This document shows, piece by piece, positions 14,478-22,355 of a DNA stretch of 64,000 nt. The stretch's first letter is position 1; every line of letters begins with the position of its first letter. The notes under the pieces are model-generated. The model ran no database searches. It worked only from the letters and a program-made list of their open reading frames with translations, and was not told the DNA's origin. Source of the stretch: Bradyrhizobium sp. AZCC 1719 (GTDB lineage: Bacteria > Pseudomonadota > Alphaproteobacteria > Rhizobiales > Xanthobacteraceae); assembly GCF_036924525.1 (NCBI RefSeq), contig NZ_JAZHRU010000001.1, forward strand, positions 5,795,001 through 5,859,000. The letters run 5' to 3'. The position numbers and the translations under genes were made by a program.

Positions 14478-14678
14478 TCAGGCCGCCGCTTCCATTTCCA
14501 GTTCGGCGTCGAGATCGGCGATGACGTCCTCGAACGCCGAGATTGCCTGCTGGATCGCTGCGATCTGCATCAATTCCCAGCTCGAGACCGGACCGCTGCG
14601 ATTCTGCAGCGCTACAACCAGGTCGCGCCGCTGCTCCTTAAGCTGAACAAGCGGTAAACCATGATCCGGCAAACCCAT
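14478..14678 (-). CDS. Small helical protein (66 aa)
   Basis: A 66-residue protein, MGLPDHGLPLVQLKEQRRDLVVALQNRSGPVSSWELMQIAAIQQAISAFEDVIADLDAELEMEAAA. Two amphipathic helices with heptad-like spacing suggest a small coiled-coil hairpin. A GGGGG ribosome site lies 7 bases upstream of ATG. No signal peptide or known domain. Real-gene status is supported by codon pattern and start context; function unknown. Confidence 0.6.
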   Translation of the reverse strand: MGLPDHGLPLVQLKEQRRDLVVALQNRSGPVSSWELMQIAAIQQAISAFEDVIADLDAELEMEAAA

Positions 14679-14933
14679 GACAAATCCCCCTGCCTTCTTG
14701 TTGGAGCCCTGTTGTACCGAATGGATTCTGCAAACGGCTTACAGAACTCCGGCAAATTTTATCGATTTAGCCCGATCCCTTGGCCTCCGTTCTACGCAGT
14801 CCGTCACCTCCGGCCAGACGTGGGCCGCGACAATTTGGGCCGTCGAGACTAACGGTCATGCAGAAATTCGCCGCATTGGGATTGAAAATCTCCTGTTAAG
14901 GTGCGCTCCCTCATCCGCATGCGGAGGCCCTTC

Positions 14934-15615
14934 ATGGACGGAAAAGTCATTGTCGTGACGGGCGCGCTGGGTGCGCTCGGCCGGGTGGTCGTGGACGAAG
15001 CGCTGGCGCAGGGCGCCCGGATTGCAAGTGTCGATCACGCCCCGACGCAAGTCCCCGCCACGGCGGATCTGTTCGAAATCGGCGGCGTCGACCTCACCGA
15101 TGCCGCGGTAGCCAAAAAGGCCATCGACGCTGCCGCCGCGCATTTCGGCAAGCTTGATGCGCTGATCAACATCGCCGGCGGCTTTAGCCTTCGAGACGGT
15201 GGCGGAGGGCGATCCGAAGACCTGGCAACGGATGTATGCGCTCAACGTCATGACCGCGCTCAACGCCTCGCGCGCGGCGATCCCGCATCTCGCTGCATCG
15301 GGCGCGGGCCGCATCGTCAATATCGGCGCGATGGGCGCGCTACAGGCAGGCAGTGGCATGGGCGCCTACGCCGCCTCAAAAGCTGGCGTGCACCGCCTCA
15401 CCGAGGCGCTCGCCGCCGAGCTCAAGGGCAAGATCACGGTCAATGCCGTGCTGCCGTCGATCATCGACACCGCAGCCAACCGCGCCAGCATGCCGAAAGC
15501 CGATTTCACCAAATGGGTGACGCCGAAGGAACTGGCCGACGTGATCCTGTTCCTCGCCAGCGACGCCGCAAGCGCCGTCACTGGCGCGCTGCTGCCGGTG
15601 AATGGGCGGGTTTAG
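14934..15615 (+). pseudogene. Short-chain dehydrogenase (SDR) interrupted by a +1 frameshift
   Basis: The first frame gives a classical SDR Rossmann start, MDGKVIVVTGALGALGRVVVDEALAQGARIASVDH (TGxxxGxG-like motif) and DALINIAGGF, then runs into nonsense. The second frame resumes AEGDPKTWQRMYALNVMTALNASRAAIPHLAASGAGRIVNIGAMGALQ, the catalytic MGAYAASKAGVHRLTEALAAEL (YxxxK) and IIDTAANRASMPKADF. Removing one base, the A at 15186, joins them as GGFAFETVAEGDP without loss, total about 226 residues. GGAGG lies 7 bases before the ATG. Either a recent inactivating mutation or a sequencing error; all active-site residues are preserved, which favours a very recent event. The substrate is unknown. Confidence 0.85.
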
Positions 15616-16322
15616 TCCTCGACCTCCACCAGCTTTCGCAGCACCGCCTTGAAGCGAATGCTGCGCTTGCCGGCGAGCGCGGTGGCTTCGCCTTGCGCAC
15701 CGTCGCGGTCATACGTACCGGAAAAGCCGATGCCGACTTCGTGGCCGCCGAACACCGGCCGTTCGCCCTGGGCCGGGGTATGCTCGCGGTTAACGAGTTC
15801 GCCCTTCCATCTGCCGTTCGCCGACGTGTACGCACCGACATAGTCGAAGAACGCGTCGCCGCCCCTGATGCGGCCGTCCTGCAGCATCATGACACCGGTG
15901 TTGCCGGCATCGATCCCGTCGAGCATACGGATGTGGATGGAATACAATCCATTGCCGATCCCGTCAGGGCCGACCGCACCGGGCGGCGGCGCGTCGGTAT
16001 CATCGATCGGGCTCAGAACGGTCGTGAAATGGATGCCGGGCAAGGCCGCGCTGCTGCCCTCAAAATGAAACTCCTCGCCGCGGGGCACGCCCGTGAAGTT
16101 CATCACGGCATCTTCCACTTCGAACATCGGAACATATTTGGGATCGTGATAATGGCGCGACATCGTAACCTCGCAAGAGACGATGCCATCGGCTTCGGTG
16201 AAGTGACCGACAAAGGAAGAGCCGGAATCGCCGCCGTACAGCCTGCCGCCCGATGTCGCAAACATCACGCCACTGCCCGTGCCGCGCGCCGTGGTGAAGC
16301 GGAACTTGTATAGCCCTTGCAA
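15612..16322 (-). CDS. GrlR-like tandem-repeat protein, paralogue 3
   Basis: Third member: LQGLYKFRFTTARGTGSGVMFATSGGRLYGGDSGSSFVGHF and GNGLYSIHIRMLDGIDAGNTGVMMLQDGRIRGGDAFFDYVGAY, ending with HEVGIGFSGTYDRDGAQGEATALAGKRSIR. It is the most divergent of the three, especially in repeat 1. I place the start at the TTG at 16322, directly before the first repeat, which gives 236 residues; another TTG at 16349 would add nine. Its stop overlaps the convergent SDR by four bases. Function unknown, as for the paralogues. Confidence 0.75.
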   Translation of the reverse strand: MQGLYKFRFTTARGTGSGVMFATSGGRLYGGDSGSSFVGHFTEADGIVSCEVTMSRHYHDPKYVPMFEVEDAVMNFTGVPRGEEFHFEGSSAALPGIHFTTVLSPIDDTDAPPPGAVGPDGIGNGLYSIHIRMLDGIDAGNTGVMMLQDGRIRGGDAFFDYVGAYTSANGRWKGELVNREHTPAQGERPVFGGHEVGIGFSGTYDRDGAQGEATALAGKRSIRFKAVLRKLVEVED

Positions 16323-16517
16323 CGCGCCTACTCGCTGTGGGAGCGGCAAATGCCTGCTGGCCCGCGAACGATCGATTCGCAGGTTCCCTCAAATTGCCGC
16401 TGGCCTTGTCCCCGCTCCGACAATAGCCGCTCCGGGGCTATCCGATCAAACGCTTTGCCGGAATTGAGCTAGGCTCGGCGTGTTGAGTCGCGGCAGCCAG
16501 CGCCGCCGGAGCCTGCC

Positions 16518-17201
16518 TTGGAAACCGCACTTTATCTTCCCGTCAAACGCTTCCTCGAAAAGCTCGGCTTCACCGTCAAGGGCGAGGTCGGCGGCTGCGA
16601 TCTTGTGGCGCTGAGTGGCGACGATCCGCCGGTCGTGGTGATCGGCGAACTGAAGCTCTCCTTCAACCTGGAACTGATCCTGCAGGCGGTCGATCGCGCC
16701 GGCGCTGCCGACGAGGTCTGGCTTGCGGCTAAATTATCCGCCCGCGGCAAAGGCCGCGAGAGCGACGCGCGGTATCGCAACCTCTGCCGCCGGCTCGGCT
16801 TCGGCATGCTCGCTGTGACCAATACCGGCGATGTGGAAGTGCTCGTCAAGCCGCCGACATCAGCGCCCCGCCGCGATCCCAAAAAGCGCTCGCGGCTGAT
16901 CGCGGAGCACCAGAAGCGCAAGGGCGATCCCGTCATGGGTGGATCGACGCGCGCGCCGATCATGACGGCGTACCGTCAGCAGGCGCTGGCCTGTGCCTCC
17001 GCGCTGTCGGGCGGGCCGCGGCGCGTCAGGGATTTGCGGGCGGAGATTCCCGATGCCGGAAAAATCCTCTTGCATAACGTTTATGGCTGGTTCGATCGCG
17101 CCGAGCGCGGCATCTACGTGCTGACTGATGCCGGCCATGCTGCGCTGAAGCGCTGGCCGCAACCGCCGCTGGATCTTTCTGCCGGCAATCCTTCGCCATG
17201 A
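16518..17201 (+). CDS. DUF2161 protein with PD-(D/E)XK nuclease-like fold
   Basis: A 227-residue cytoplasmic protein. The N-terminal half carries a PD-(D/E)XK-like core: VGGCDLVAL (D28) and VVVIGELKLS (E44, K46), after an N-terminal helix that starts METALYLPVKRFLEKLGF. A winged-helix-like C-terminal part follows (ALACASALSGGPRRVRDLRAEIPDAGKILLHNVYGWFDRAERGIYVLTDAG). This agrees with DUF2161, predicted phosphodiesterases of unknown substrate. The start is TTG. It stands alone, so it gives no hint of a restriction or defence partner. Confidence 0.75.
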   Translation: METALYLPVKRFLEKLGFTVKGEVGGCDLVALSGDDPPVVVIGELKLSFNLELILQAVDRAGAADEVWLAAKLSARGKGRESDARYRNLCRRLGFGMLAVTNTGDVEVLVKPPTSAPRRDPKKRSRLIAEHQKRKGDPVMGGSTRAPIMTAYRQQALACASALSGGPRRVRDLRAEIPDAGKILLHNVYGWFDRAERGIYVLTDAGHAALKRWPQPPLDLSAGNPSP

Positions 17202-17344
17202 TGGCAAGCACGGTGACACCGAACCATACAGCGCTACCGGACTTGAAAGATTTTAGACGCATGGCTGTATTGCCGAGCGAAATTCATATTGCAATGCAAC
17301 ATTAGGGCACCTAGGTATCTCCGCAATCAAATGCGAGGCGCCTT

Positions 17345-17647
17345 ATGAGCGAAGACTGGAACACGAAATACGGCACACGACGCGTTAGGCGGGATCCGCC
17401 GACGCTGGAGGAGGCAATCTTCGCCGCGGTCGGGATCACCGATGATCAGCAGCAGCAGGCGGAAATCGCCGCCGCGCTGATGGGCCTGCCCTATGAGGAA
17501 GTGCTGGCTGAAGTGAAGAAAACCGGCCGTGCGATGGCGCGATCGGCCACCCGCGTCATCGCGGGCGAGCAAGGCGCACAGCGATCGGTTGTGGTCGAGC
17601 GCCGCGTCGTCAGGCGTTTTGGCAATGATAAGCGTACCGGCACCTGA
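17345..17647 (+). CDS. Small conserved-looking cytoplasmic protein (100 aa)
   Basis: MSEDWNTKYGTRRVRRDPPTLEEAIFAAVGITDDQQQQAEIAAALMGLPYEEVLAEVKKTGRAMARS... ending FGNDKRTGT. One amphipathic helical domain is followed by a basic tail. No membrane segment or known motif. GGCGCCTT precedes the ATG and gives only a weak ribosome site. The product is charged and soluble; a perfect inverted repeat follows the gene. Function unknown. Confidence 0.6.
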   Translation: MSEDWNTKYGTRRVRRDPPTLEEAIFAAVGITDDQQQQAEIAAALMGLPYEEVLAEVKKTGRAMARSATRVIAGEQGAQRSVVVERRVVRRFGNDKRTGT

Positions 17648-17673
17648 ACAGCCGCAATTAGCTGAACTGCACA

Positions 17674-17703
17674 GAGAATTGCCCAAGGCTTTGGGCAATT
17701 CTC
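17674..17703. terminator. Perfect 13-bp inverted repeat, possible terminator
   Basis: GAGAATTGCCCAA, four-base loop GGCT, TTGGGCAATTCTC. It lies between two convergent genes. There is no T-run on either side, so intrinsic termination is likely but not certain. Confidence 0.55.
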
Positions 17704-17725
17704 GAGATTGAACGTACGGATCGGC

Positions 17726-18358
17726 TTAGGACGCCCCCCACTCTGACGGGGCGGTCCCGGCCATGCGAAGCAGCATTCGCCGATAAGCGCGGTTGAAGGC
17801 TACGGCTGCCCGCGTCGCATTCAGCACGCTCTCGATCCAGGACGTCGCAAGTTCGGCCTGATCATACTTCGTCAGATCGATCGTGCCGGTGGATTCGCCG
17901 TGGCGGAATACAAGCTGCGCGCCGAACTTGCTGGCGAGCGCTCGCATCGCGTCGTTCTGCGCGCCGGTGGTGATCCGCAGGCTCTTATAGCCCTTGGCGC
18001 GTGCTTCCTTGATCAGCTTGCGGAACAGGATGCTGCCGACGCCGCGACGCCGCACGGAGGTCTCGACGCTGAAGGCGATTTCGGGAAGCGAATCCGGTGA
18101 CTGATCCGGCGGATGCAGCTCCGCCGCTCCGCGAACCACGCCGTTTTCAAAGAAGGCGATGATCGTCGTGCCGTCATTGGCGCATTTCTCGGCGTAGCGC
18201 TCGATGAAGCTGTCATCCATGAAGCCATGGAAGCGGTCACGGCGGCTGGTTCGGTCGAGCCGCAGCAGGTGATCGCGCAATAGCGGCAGTTCTTCCTGCT
18301 GGCTCAGCGTGCGCACGCTGCTATCGGCAAGCGCAGCCGCAATAACGGTGAGGTACAT
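17726..18358 (-). CDS. GNAT family N-acetyltransferase
   Basis: About 210 residues from the ATG at 18358, which has AGAGGAG 9 bases upstream. The GNAT acetyl-CoA-binding signature is seen as VETSVRRRGVGSILFRKLIKEARAKGYKSLRI (motif A, RRxGVG) preceded by AFFENGVVRGAAELHPPDQ and followed by NDAMRALASKFGAQLVFRHGESTG. The acceptor substrate is unknown; the pattern resembles small-molecule or protein lysine acetyltransferase relatives. Longer upstream starts exist but add non-conserved, Cys-rich sequence. It is divergent from the AraC gene across a region with a CtrA box. Confidence 0.85.
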   Translation of the reverse strand: MYLTVIAAALADSSVRTLSQQEELPLLRDHLLRLDRTSRRDRFHGFMDDSFIERYAEKCANDGTTIIAFFENGVVRGAAELHPPDQSPDSLPEIAFSVETSVRRRGVGSILFRKLIKEARAKGYKSLRITTGAQNDAMRALASKFGAQLVFRHGESTGTIDLTKYDQAELATSWIESVLNATRAAVAFNRAYRRMLLRMAGTAPSEWGAS

Positions 18359-18507
18359 AGTCCAAAACTCCTCTGAGAAACCCTCGAGGAGGCGTCGAAT
18401 CCCTAGACCACCCATATTGTGCGGCGCAGCATCAAATTCAAGACCGGATTGCACCGTATACTGACTTAAATAACAGCAATGTTTGCAGTGATTTAGCCAA
18501 CCCGCCA

Positions 18508-18522
18508 TTAACCAATTGTTAA
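18508..18522. promoter_or_regulatory. CtrA-type box TTAA-N7-TTAA
   Basis: TTAACCAATTGTTAA is an exact TTAA-N7-TTAA, the core of the CtrA binding site of alphaproteobacterial cell-cycle control. It lies 150 bases before the GNAT gene and 95 bases before the AraC gene. CtrA control of either gene is inference. Confidence 0.45.
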
Positions 18523-18616
18523 GGTTCGTGGCCCGGCGCAAAGTGGGCATGGAGCTTGCTTATTTTGGATAAGCCAAGCCCAAGCAACGCACCCGGATGG
18601 TTCGTGGAGACCCATT

Positions 18617-19567
18617 GTGGCTGTCGTGCTCGACACCAGATCTTGCCTTCCGGAGCGCCGGCTTGCGGTGTGGCAGGACATCGTGTGCGACACTTTCGTC
18701 GGGCTCGACTGCAAATCGGACCTGCGCGGCGCGTTTTGGGGCTCGGTGTCGCAATCCAGAATCGGACAAATCGCGCTCACGCAGGTCGATTCCACGGCAC
18801 AGCGGGTATTCCGCACGCCGTCGCGGATAGCCCGCGCCAGCGAAGATTTCGTGCTGATGGCGCTGGGCAACAACGGCGTGAACGGCGTGTTCCAGGATGG
18901 CCGCGAGGCTGTCGTCTCCGCCGGACAATTCGTCATTTACGACACCACCCGCCCCTACGAGTTGCGGTTCGACGACAGCTTTTCGCAGACCATCTTCCAG
19001 ATGCCGCGCAAACTGCTGCAACAGCGCGTCGGCTCGTTCGATAGTCTGACCGCGACGACGTTTTCAGGTGATCGTCCGCTCGAACGGCTGACATATGATT
19101 TCGCGCGCAATGTGAGCAAGACGATCGAGCTGGTTGATCCCGCCACCGCAACGCGCCTGCTCGACCAGGCGCTCGACCTGCTGGCGATGACGCTTGCCGA
19201 CCGGCTGCATGGCCGCTTGCCGGAGCAGTCGGCCCACCGGTCGGCGCTGCTCTATCGCCTCAAGAACCATATCCTGACGCATCTTTCCGATCCCGAACTG
19301 TCGCTGCCGCGCGCTGCAGCCGCAGTCGGAATCTCGCCGCGTTATGCCAGCGATCTGATGGCCGCCGAACAGTCCTCGTTCCGCAGCTACGTGCAGGCGC
19401 AACGGCTGGAGCGCTGCAAGCGTGATCTTGCCGATTCCGCCTACCAGGCGCGGCACATCGGCGAGATCGCCTTCGCCTGGGGCTTTAACGACCTCGCCCA
19501 TTTCAGCCGCATCTTCAAGCAGCGCTTCGGCATCTCGCCGCGCGAATGGCGCGAGCAGCCGGGCTAG
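18617..19567 (+). CDS. AraC-family transcriptional regulator of the aldoxime/nitrile cluster
   Basis: A 316-residue regulator. The N-terminal 200 residues fit the AraC-binding-like (cupin-type) sensor domain (PERRLAVWQDIVCDTFVGLDC, GQFVIYDTTRPYELRFDDSFSQTIFQMPRKLL). The C-terminal 100 residues contain two helix-turn-helices: LSLPRAAAAVGISPRYASDL and RHIGEIAFAWGFNDLAHFSRIFKQRFGISPREWRE. It directly precedes the nitrilase and aldoxime dehydratase genes in the same direction, as is common for the regulators of aldoxime pathways, so it probably responds to an aldoxime or nitrile (inference). The start is GTG at 18617. Confidence 0.9.
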   Translation: MAVVLDTRSCLPERRLAVWQDIVCDTFVGLDCKSDLRGAFWGSVSQSRIGQIALTQVDSTAQRVFRTPSRIARASEDFVLMALGNNGVNGVFQDGREAVVSAGQFVIYDTTRPYELRFDDSFSQTIFQMPRKLLQQRVGSFDSLTATTFSGDRPLERLTYDFARNVSKTIELVDPATATRLLDQALDLLAMTLADRLHGRLPEQSAHRSALLYRLKNHILTHLSDPELSLPRAAAAVGISPRYASDLMAAEQSSFRSYVQAQRLERCKRDLADSAYQARHIGEIAFAWGFNDLAHFSRIFKQRFGISPREWREQPG

Positions 19568-19735
19568 CAACGTCTTTCGACCGGCGCTCCTTTCGCGCCA
19601 CGGGAGTCCGACGTTCTCCCGACCATCTGCCGGTTTAGACAAGTTTTCGTTCCGCCGCGGACAAGCGGTGCGCAATGCCACGGCTGTAGGCTTGGCATCA
19701 GCGAATGTCAGTTGTCGATGCGGGAGGACGATGCG

Positions 19736-20749
19736 ATGGGTCTGGTTCATCAGAAATACAAGGTGGCGGTGGTTCAGGCGGCGCCGGTTTTTCTTGATCT
19801 CGATGCGACCGTCGACAAGACTATCAACCTGATCGAGGAAGCTTCCGCCAACGGCGCGAAACTGATCGCGTTTCCCGAAACCTTCATTCCCGGCTATCCG
19901 TGGCAGATCTGGCTCGGCGCGCCTGCTTGGGCGATCGGCCGCGGTTTTGTGCAGCGCTACTTCGATAACTCGCTCGCCTTCGACAGCCCGCAGGCGGAAA
20001 AGATTCGCAATGCGGTGAAGCGCGCGAAACTAACCGCCGTGCTCGGGCTGTCCGAACGCGACGGCGGCAGCCTCTATATCGCGCAATGGCTGATCGGCCC
20101 GGATGGCGAAACCATCGCCAAGCGGCGGAAACTTCGTCCGACCCATGCCGAACGCACCGTGTTCGGTGAAGGCGACGGCAGCGATCTCGCCGTCCACGAC
20201 CGCGCCGACGTCGGACGGCTCGGTGCCTTGTGCTGCTGGGAGCATCTGCAGCCGTTGTCGAAATACGCGATGTACGCCCAGAACGAACAGGTCCATGTCG
20301 GCGCCTGGCCGAGTTTTTCGCTGTACGATCCGTTCGCGCATGCGCTCGGCCATGAGGTCAACAATGCCGCCAGCAAGGTCTATGCGGTCGAAGGCTCGTG
20401 CTTCTTCCTCGGCCCCTGCGCGGTCGTCTCGCAGGCCATGATCGACGAGCTCTGCGACTCTCCCGAAAAACATGCCTTCCTGCATGCCGGCGGCGGCCAC
20501 GCCGTGATCTACGGGCCGGACGGCAGTTCGCTGGCCGAGAAACTCCCGCCGGACCAGGAAGGTATTCTGTACGCCGACATCGACCTCGGCATGATTGGGG
20601 TAGCGAAGAACGCTGCCGATCCGGCCGGGCATTATTCGCGGCCCGACGTCACGCGGCTGCTGCTCAACAATAAGCGCGCCAACCGCGTCGAGCATTTCTC
20701 GCTTCCCGTCGATGCCGAGGTCATGAGCGAAATCAGGCTGCAGGCCTGA
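19736..20749 (+). CDS. Nitrilase
   Basis: About 337 residues. It hydrolyses a nitrile to the carboxylic acid and ammonia. The carbon-nitrogen hydrolase triad is complete: Glu in LIAFPETFIPGYPWQ (E48 from this start), Lys in KRRKLRPTHAERTVFG (K132), Cys in GALCCWEHLQPL (C167). The CWEH and PTHAER motifs are typical of true nitrilases rather than amidases. I chose ATG 19736 with GGGAGG 8 bases upstream; a TTG 24 bases earlier is possible. Next comes the aldoxime dehydratase gene after 31 bases, which supplies the nitrile, so together they turn an aldoxime into an acid. Confidence 0.93.
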   Translation: MGLVHQKYKVAVVQAAPVFLDLDATVDKTINLIEEASANGAKLIAFPETFIPGYPWQIWLGAPAWAIGRGFVQRYFDNSLAFDSPQAEKIRNAVKRAKLTAVLGLSERDGGSLYIAQWLIGPDGETIAKRRKLRPTHAERTVFGEGDGSDLAVHDRADVGRLGALCCWEHLQPLSKYAMYAQNEQVHVGAWPSFSLYDPFAHALGHEVNNAASKVYAVEGSCFFLGPCAVVSQAMIDELCDSPEKHAFLHAGGGHAVIYGPDGSSLAEKLPPDQEGILYADIDLGMIGVAKNAADPAGHYSRPDVTRLLLNNKRANRVEHFSLPVDAEVMSEIRLQA

Positions 20750-20780
20750 CGCGCTTCTTTTTCCGAGAAGGAGCAGGCCC

Positions 20781-21830
20781 ATGGAATCCGCAATCCCTGC
20801 GCATCTGCAAACCGCGCGAACGCGCCACCGCCGCGTCGGCGACGATTATGCGCCGCCCTACCCGTCCTTCGTGGCGCGGCACAAGCCAAGCGTGACGCGG
20901 GTGGTGATGGCCTATTTCGGCATCCAATCCCGCGGCGCGCTCCCGGTAGTCACGGAGCAGGCGTTGGCCCGGCTCGCTGCGGATTTCGCAAGCACCGATG
21001 GCCCGTCCCATTGGGACCGCGCGAGCTATATCGACGAGGCCGGTTTCACCAATCTTGTAACCGTGGCCTATTGGGACGAGCGGCAGAAATTCGATCGCTG
21101 GTTTCCACCCGCGCGCGAGCGCTGGACCGGCGAGCAGCGGACCAATAACGGGTTCGGTACCTTCATCGAGGCGCTTTACCCGTCCGTCGAGGGCTATGAG
21201 ACGCTGTTCTCTTCGCTCGGAAGGCCCGAAGGCGTCGCCGTTCTCGCCGACGGCATGAGCGGCGAGGTGTTGGAGCACGCCTATTGGGGCGGCATGCGCG
21301 ATCGTATCCCGTTGTCCCAAACCAGCGAGATGGCGCCCTCAGGTTCCGCGCGAGCCATTCGCGACGGCGCGCGTATCCGGATCATCCCGCATGACAATGT
21401 CTGCCTGATCCGGTCGGGCCAGGATTGGGGCGATACCGAAGCCGCCGAGCGCAAGATGTACCTCGGCGATGTCGAGCCGGTGCTGCGCGAAGGCATGGAT
21501 TTCCTCCGTGACCAGGGACGTTCGATCGGCTGCTACGCCAACCGTTACATGACGGTTGTCGGCCCCGATGGCGCGACAACCGAAAAGTCCTACGGCATGA
21601 GCTGGTGGAAGAGCCTGTCGGCGCTGGAACGCTGGGCTGAATCGCATCCGACCCATGTCAGGATTTTCGGCGCTGCCATGAAGTACCTGTCGACCCTTGG
21701 ACCGGCCGCAAAACTGCGGCTGTACCACGAGGTCACTGTCGCCCGCGCCGACGAACAGCTTTTCGAATATGTGGATTGTCATCCGCAAACCGGAATGCTG
21801 AACGCCGTGCAAACGGTGGAGACGGCCTGA
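20781..21830 (+). CDS. oxd: Aldoxime dehydratase (phenylacetaldoxime dehydratase type)
   Basis: A 349-residue protein recognisable as Oxd, the haem enzyme that dehydrates aldoximes to nitriles in the cytoplasm. Family landmarks visible are the Arg-rich start ... PPYPSFVARHKPSVTRVVMAYFGIQ, GPSHWDRASYIDEAGFTNLVTVAYWD, AYWGGMRDRIP, MSWWKSLSALERWAESHPTH and KLRLYHEVTVARADEQLFEYVDCHPQTGML. His292 (in SHPTH) and His316 (in LYHEV) are the candidates for haem and catalytic histidines. Length agrees with OxdA/OxdB (about 350). GAGAAGGAG lies upstream of the ATG. The pair with nitrilase is the classic aldoxime-nitrile pathway; plant aldoximes such as indole- or phenyl-acetaldoxime are possible substrates (inference). 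Confidence 0.93.
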   Translation: MESAIPAHLQTARTRHRRVGDDYAPPYPSFVARHKPSVTRVVMAYFGIQSRGALPVVTEQALARLAADFASTDGPSHWDRASYIDEAGFTNLVTVAYWDERQKFDRWFPPARERWTGEQRTNNGFGTFIEALYPSVEGYETLFSSLGRPEGVAVLADGMSGEVLEHAYWGGMRDRIPLSQTSEMAPSGSARAIRDGARIRIIPHDNVCLIRSGQDWGDTEAAERKMYLGDVEPVLREGMDFLRDQGRSIGCYANRYMTVVGPDGATTEKSYGMSWWKSLSALERWAESHPTHVRIFGAAMKYLSTLGPAAKLRLYHEVTVARADEQLFEYVDCHPQTGMLNAVQTVETA

Positions 21831-21832
21831 CG

Positions 21833-22231
21833 CTACAGCACCATCTGGGTTTGCGTGACGACCGCAATCAGCCTGCCGTCCTCGGTCTCCAGCCGGGTCT
21901 GCCAGACCTGGGTGCGGCGCCCCCGATGCACCGGCGTTGCGGTGGCGATCACGGTCGAGCCTTCCTTGGCGCCGCCGATAAAATTGGTCTTGCTCTCGAT
22001 CGTGGTGGTGCCCTTGGCATCCTCAGGCAGATTGATGAAGGTCGCGGCAGCGCCGACTGAATCCGCAAGGGCCATGATCGCGCCGCCGTGAATCGTATTC
22101 CGCAGCGTGCAGAGGTCCGGCCGCACCAGCATCCTGGCGACCACACGATCCATTCCGGCTTCCGTGAAGGTTACCCCCTTCAGTTCCGCAAACGGCATCT
22201 TCATCGACTGGATCTTTTCGAGCGGCGTCAT
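21833..22231 (-). CDS. PaaI/4HBT hotdog-fold thioesterase
   Basis: A 132-residue protein from ATG 22231 (GGAGG 5 bases upstream). It carries the hotdog thioesterase pattern: MLVRPDLCTLRNTIHGGAIMALADSVGAAATFINL (HGGxxxALAD active-site helix) and SKTNFIGGAKEGSTVIATATPVHRGRRTQVWQTRLETEDGRLIAVVTQTQ. It hydrolyses some acyl- or aryl-CoA; the exact substrate is not readable. The stop is only 2 bases from that of the aldoxime dehydratase, convergent. Confidence 0.85.
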   Translation of the reverse strand: MTPLEKIQSMKMPFAELKGVTFTEAGMDRVVARMLVRPDLCTLRNTIHGGAIMALADSVGAAATFINLPEDAKGTTTIESKTNFIGGAKEGSTVIATATPVHRGRRTQVWQTRLETEDGRLIAVVTQTQMVL

Positions 22232-22355
22232 TCGTCCTCCGGCTTTTCTTTGAAGTAATTTCCTGGACAGAATGGAGGCCGCCGGTAAATCAGGCAATGA
22301 CCTCCGAGGTAATGGCTGCCGTGACATGGCGCGCGAAATTCGGCATACCGTCGGC

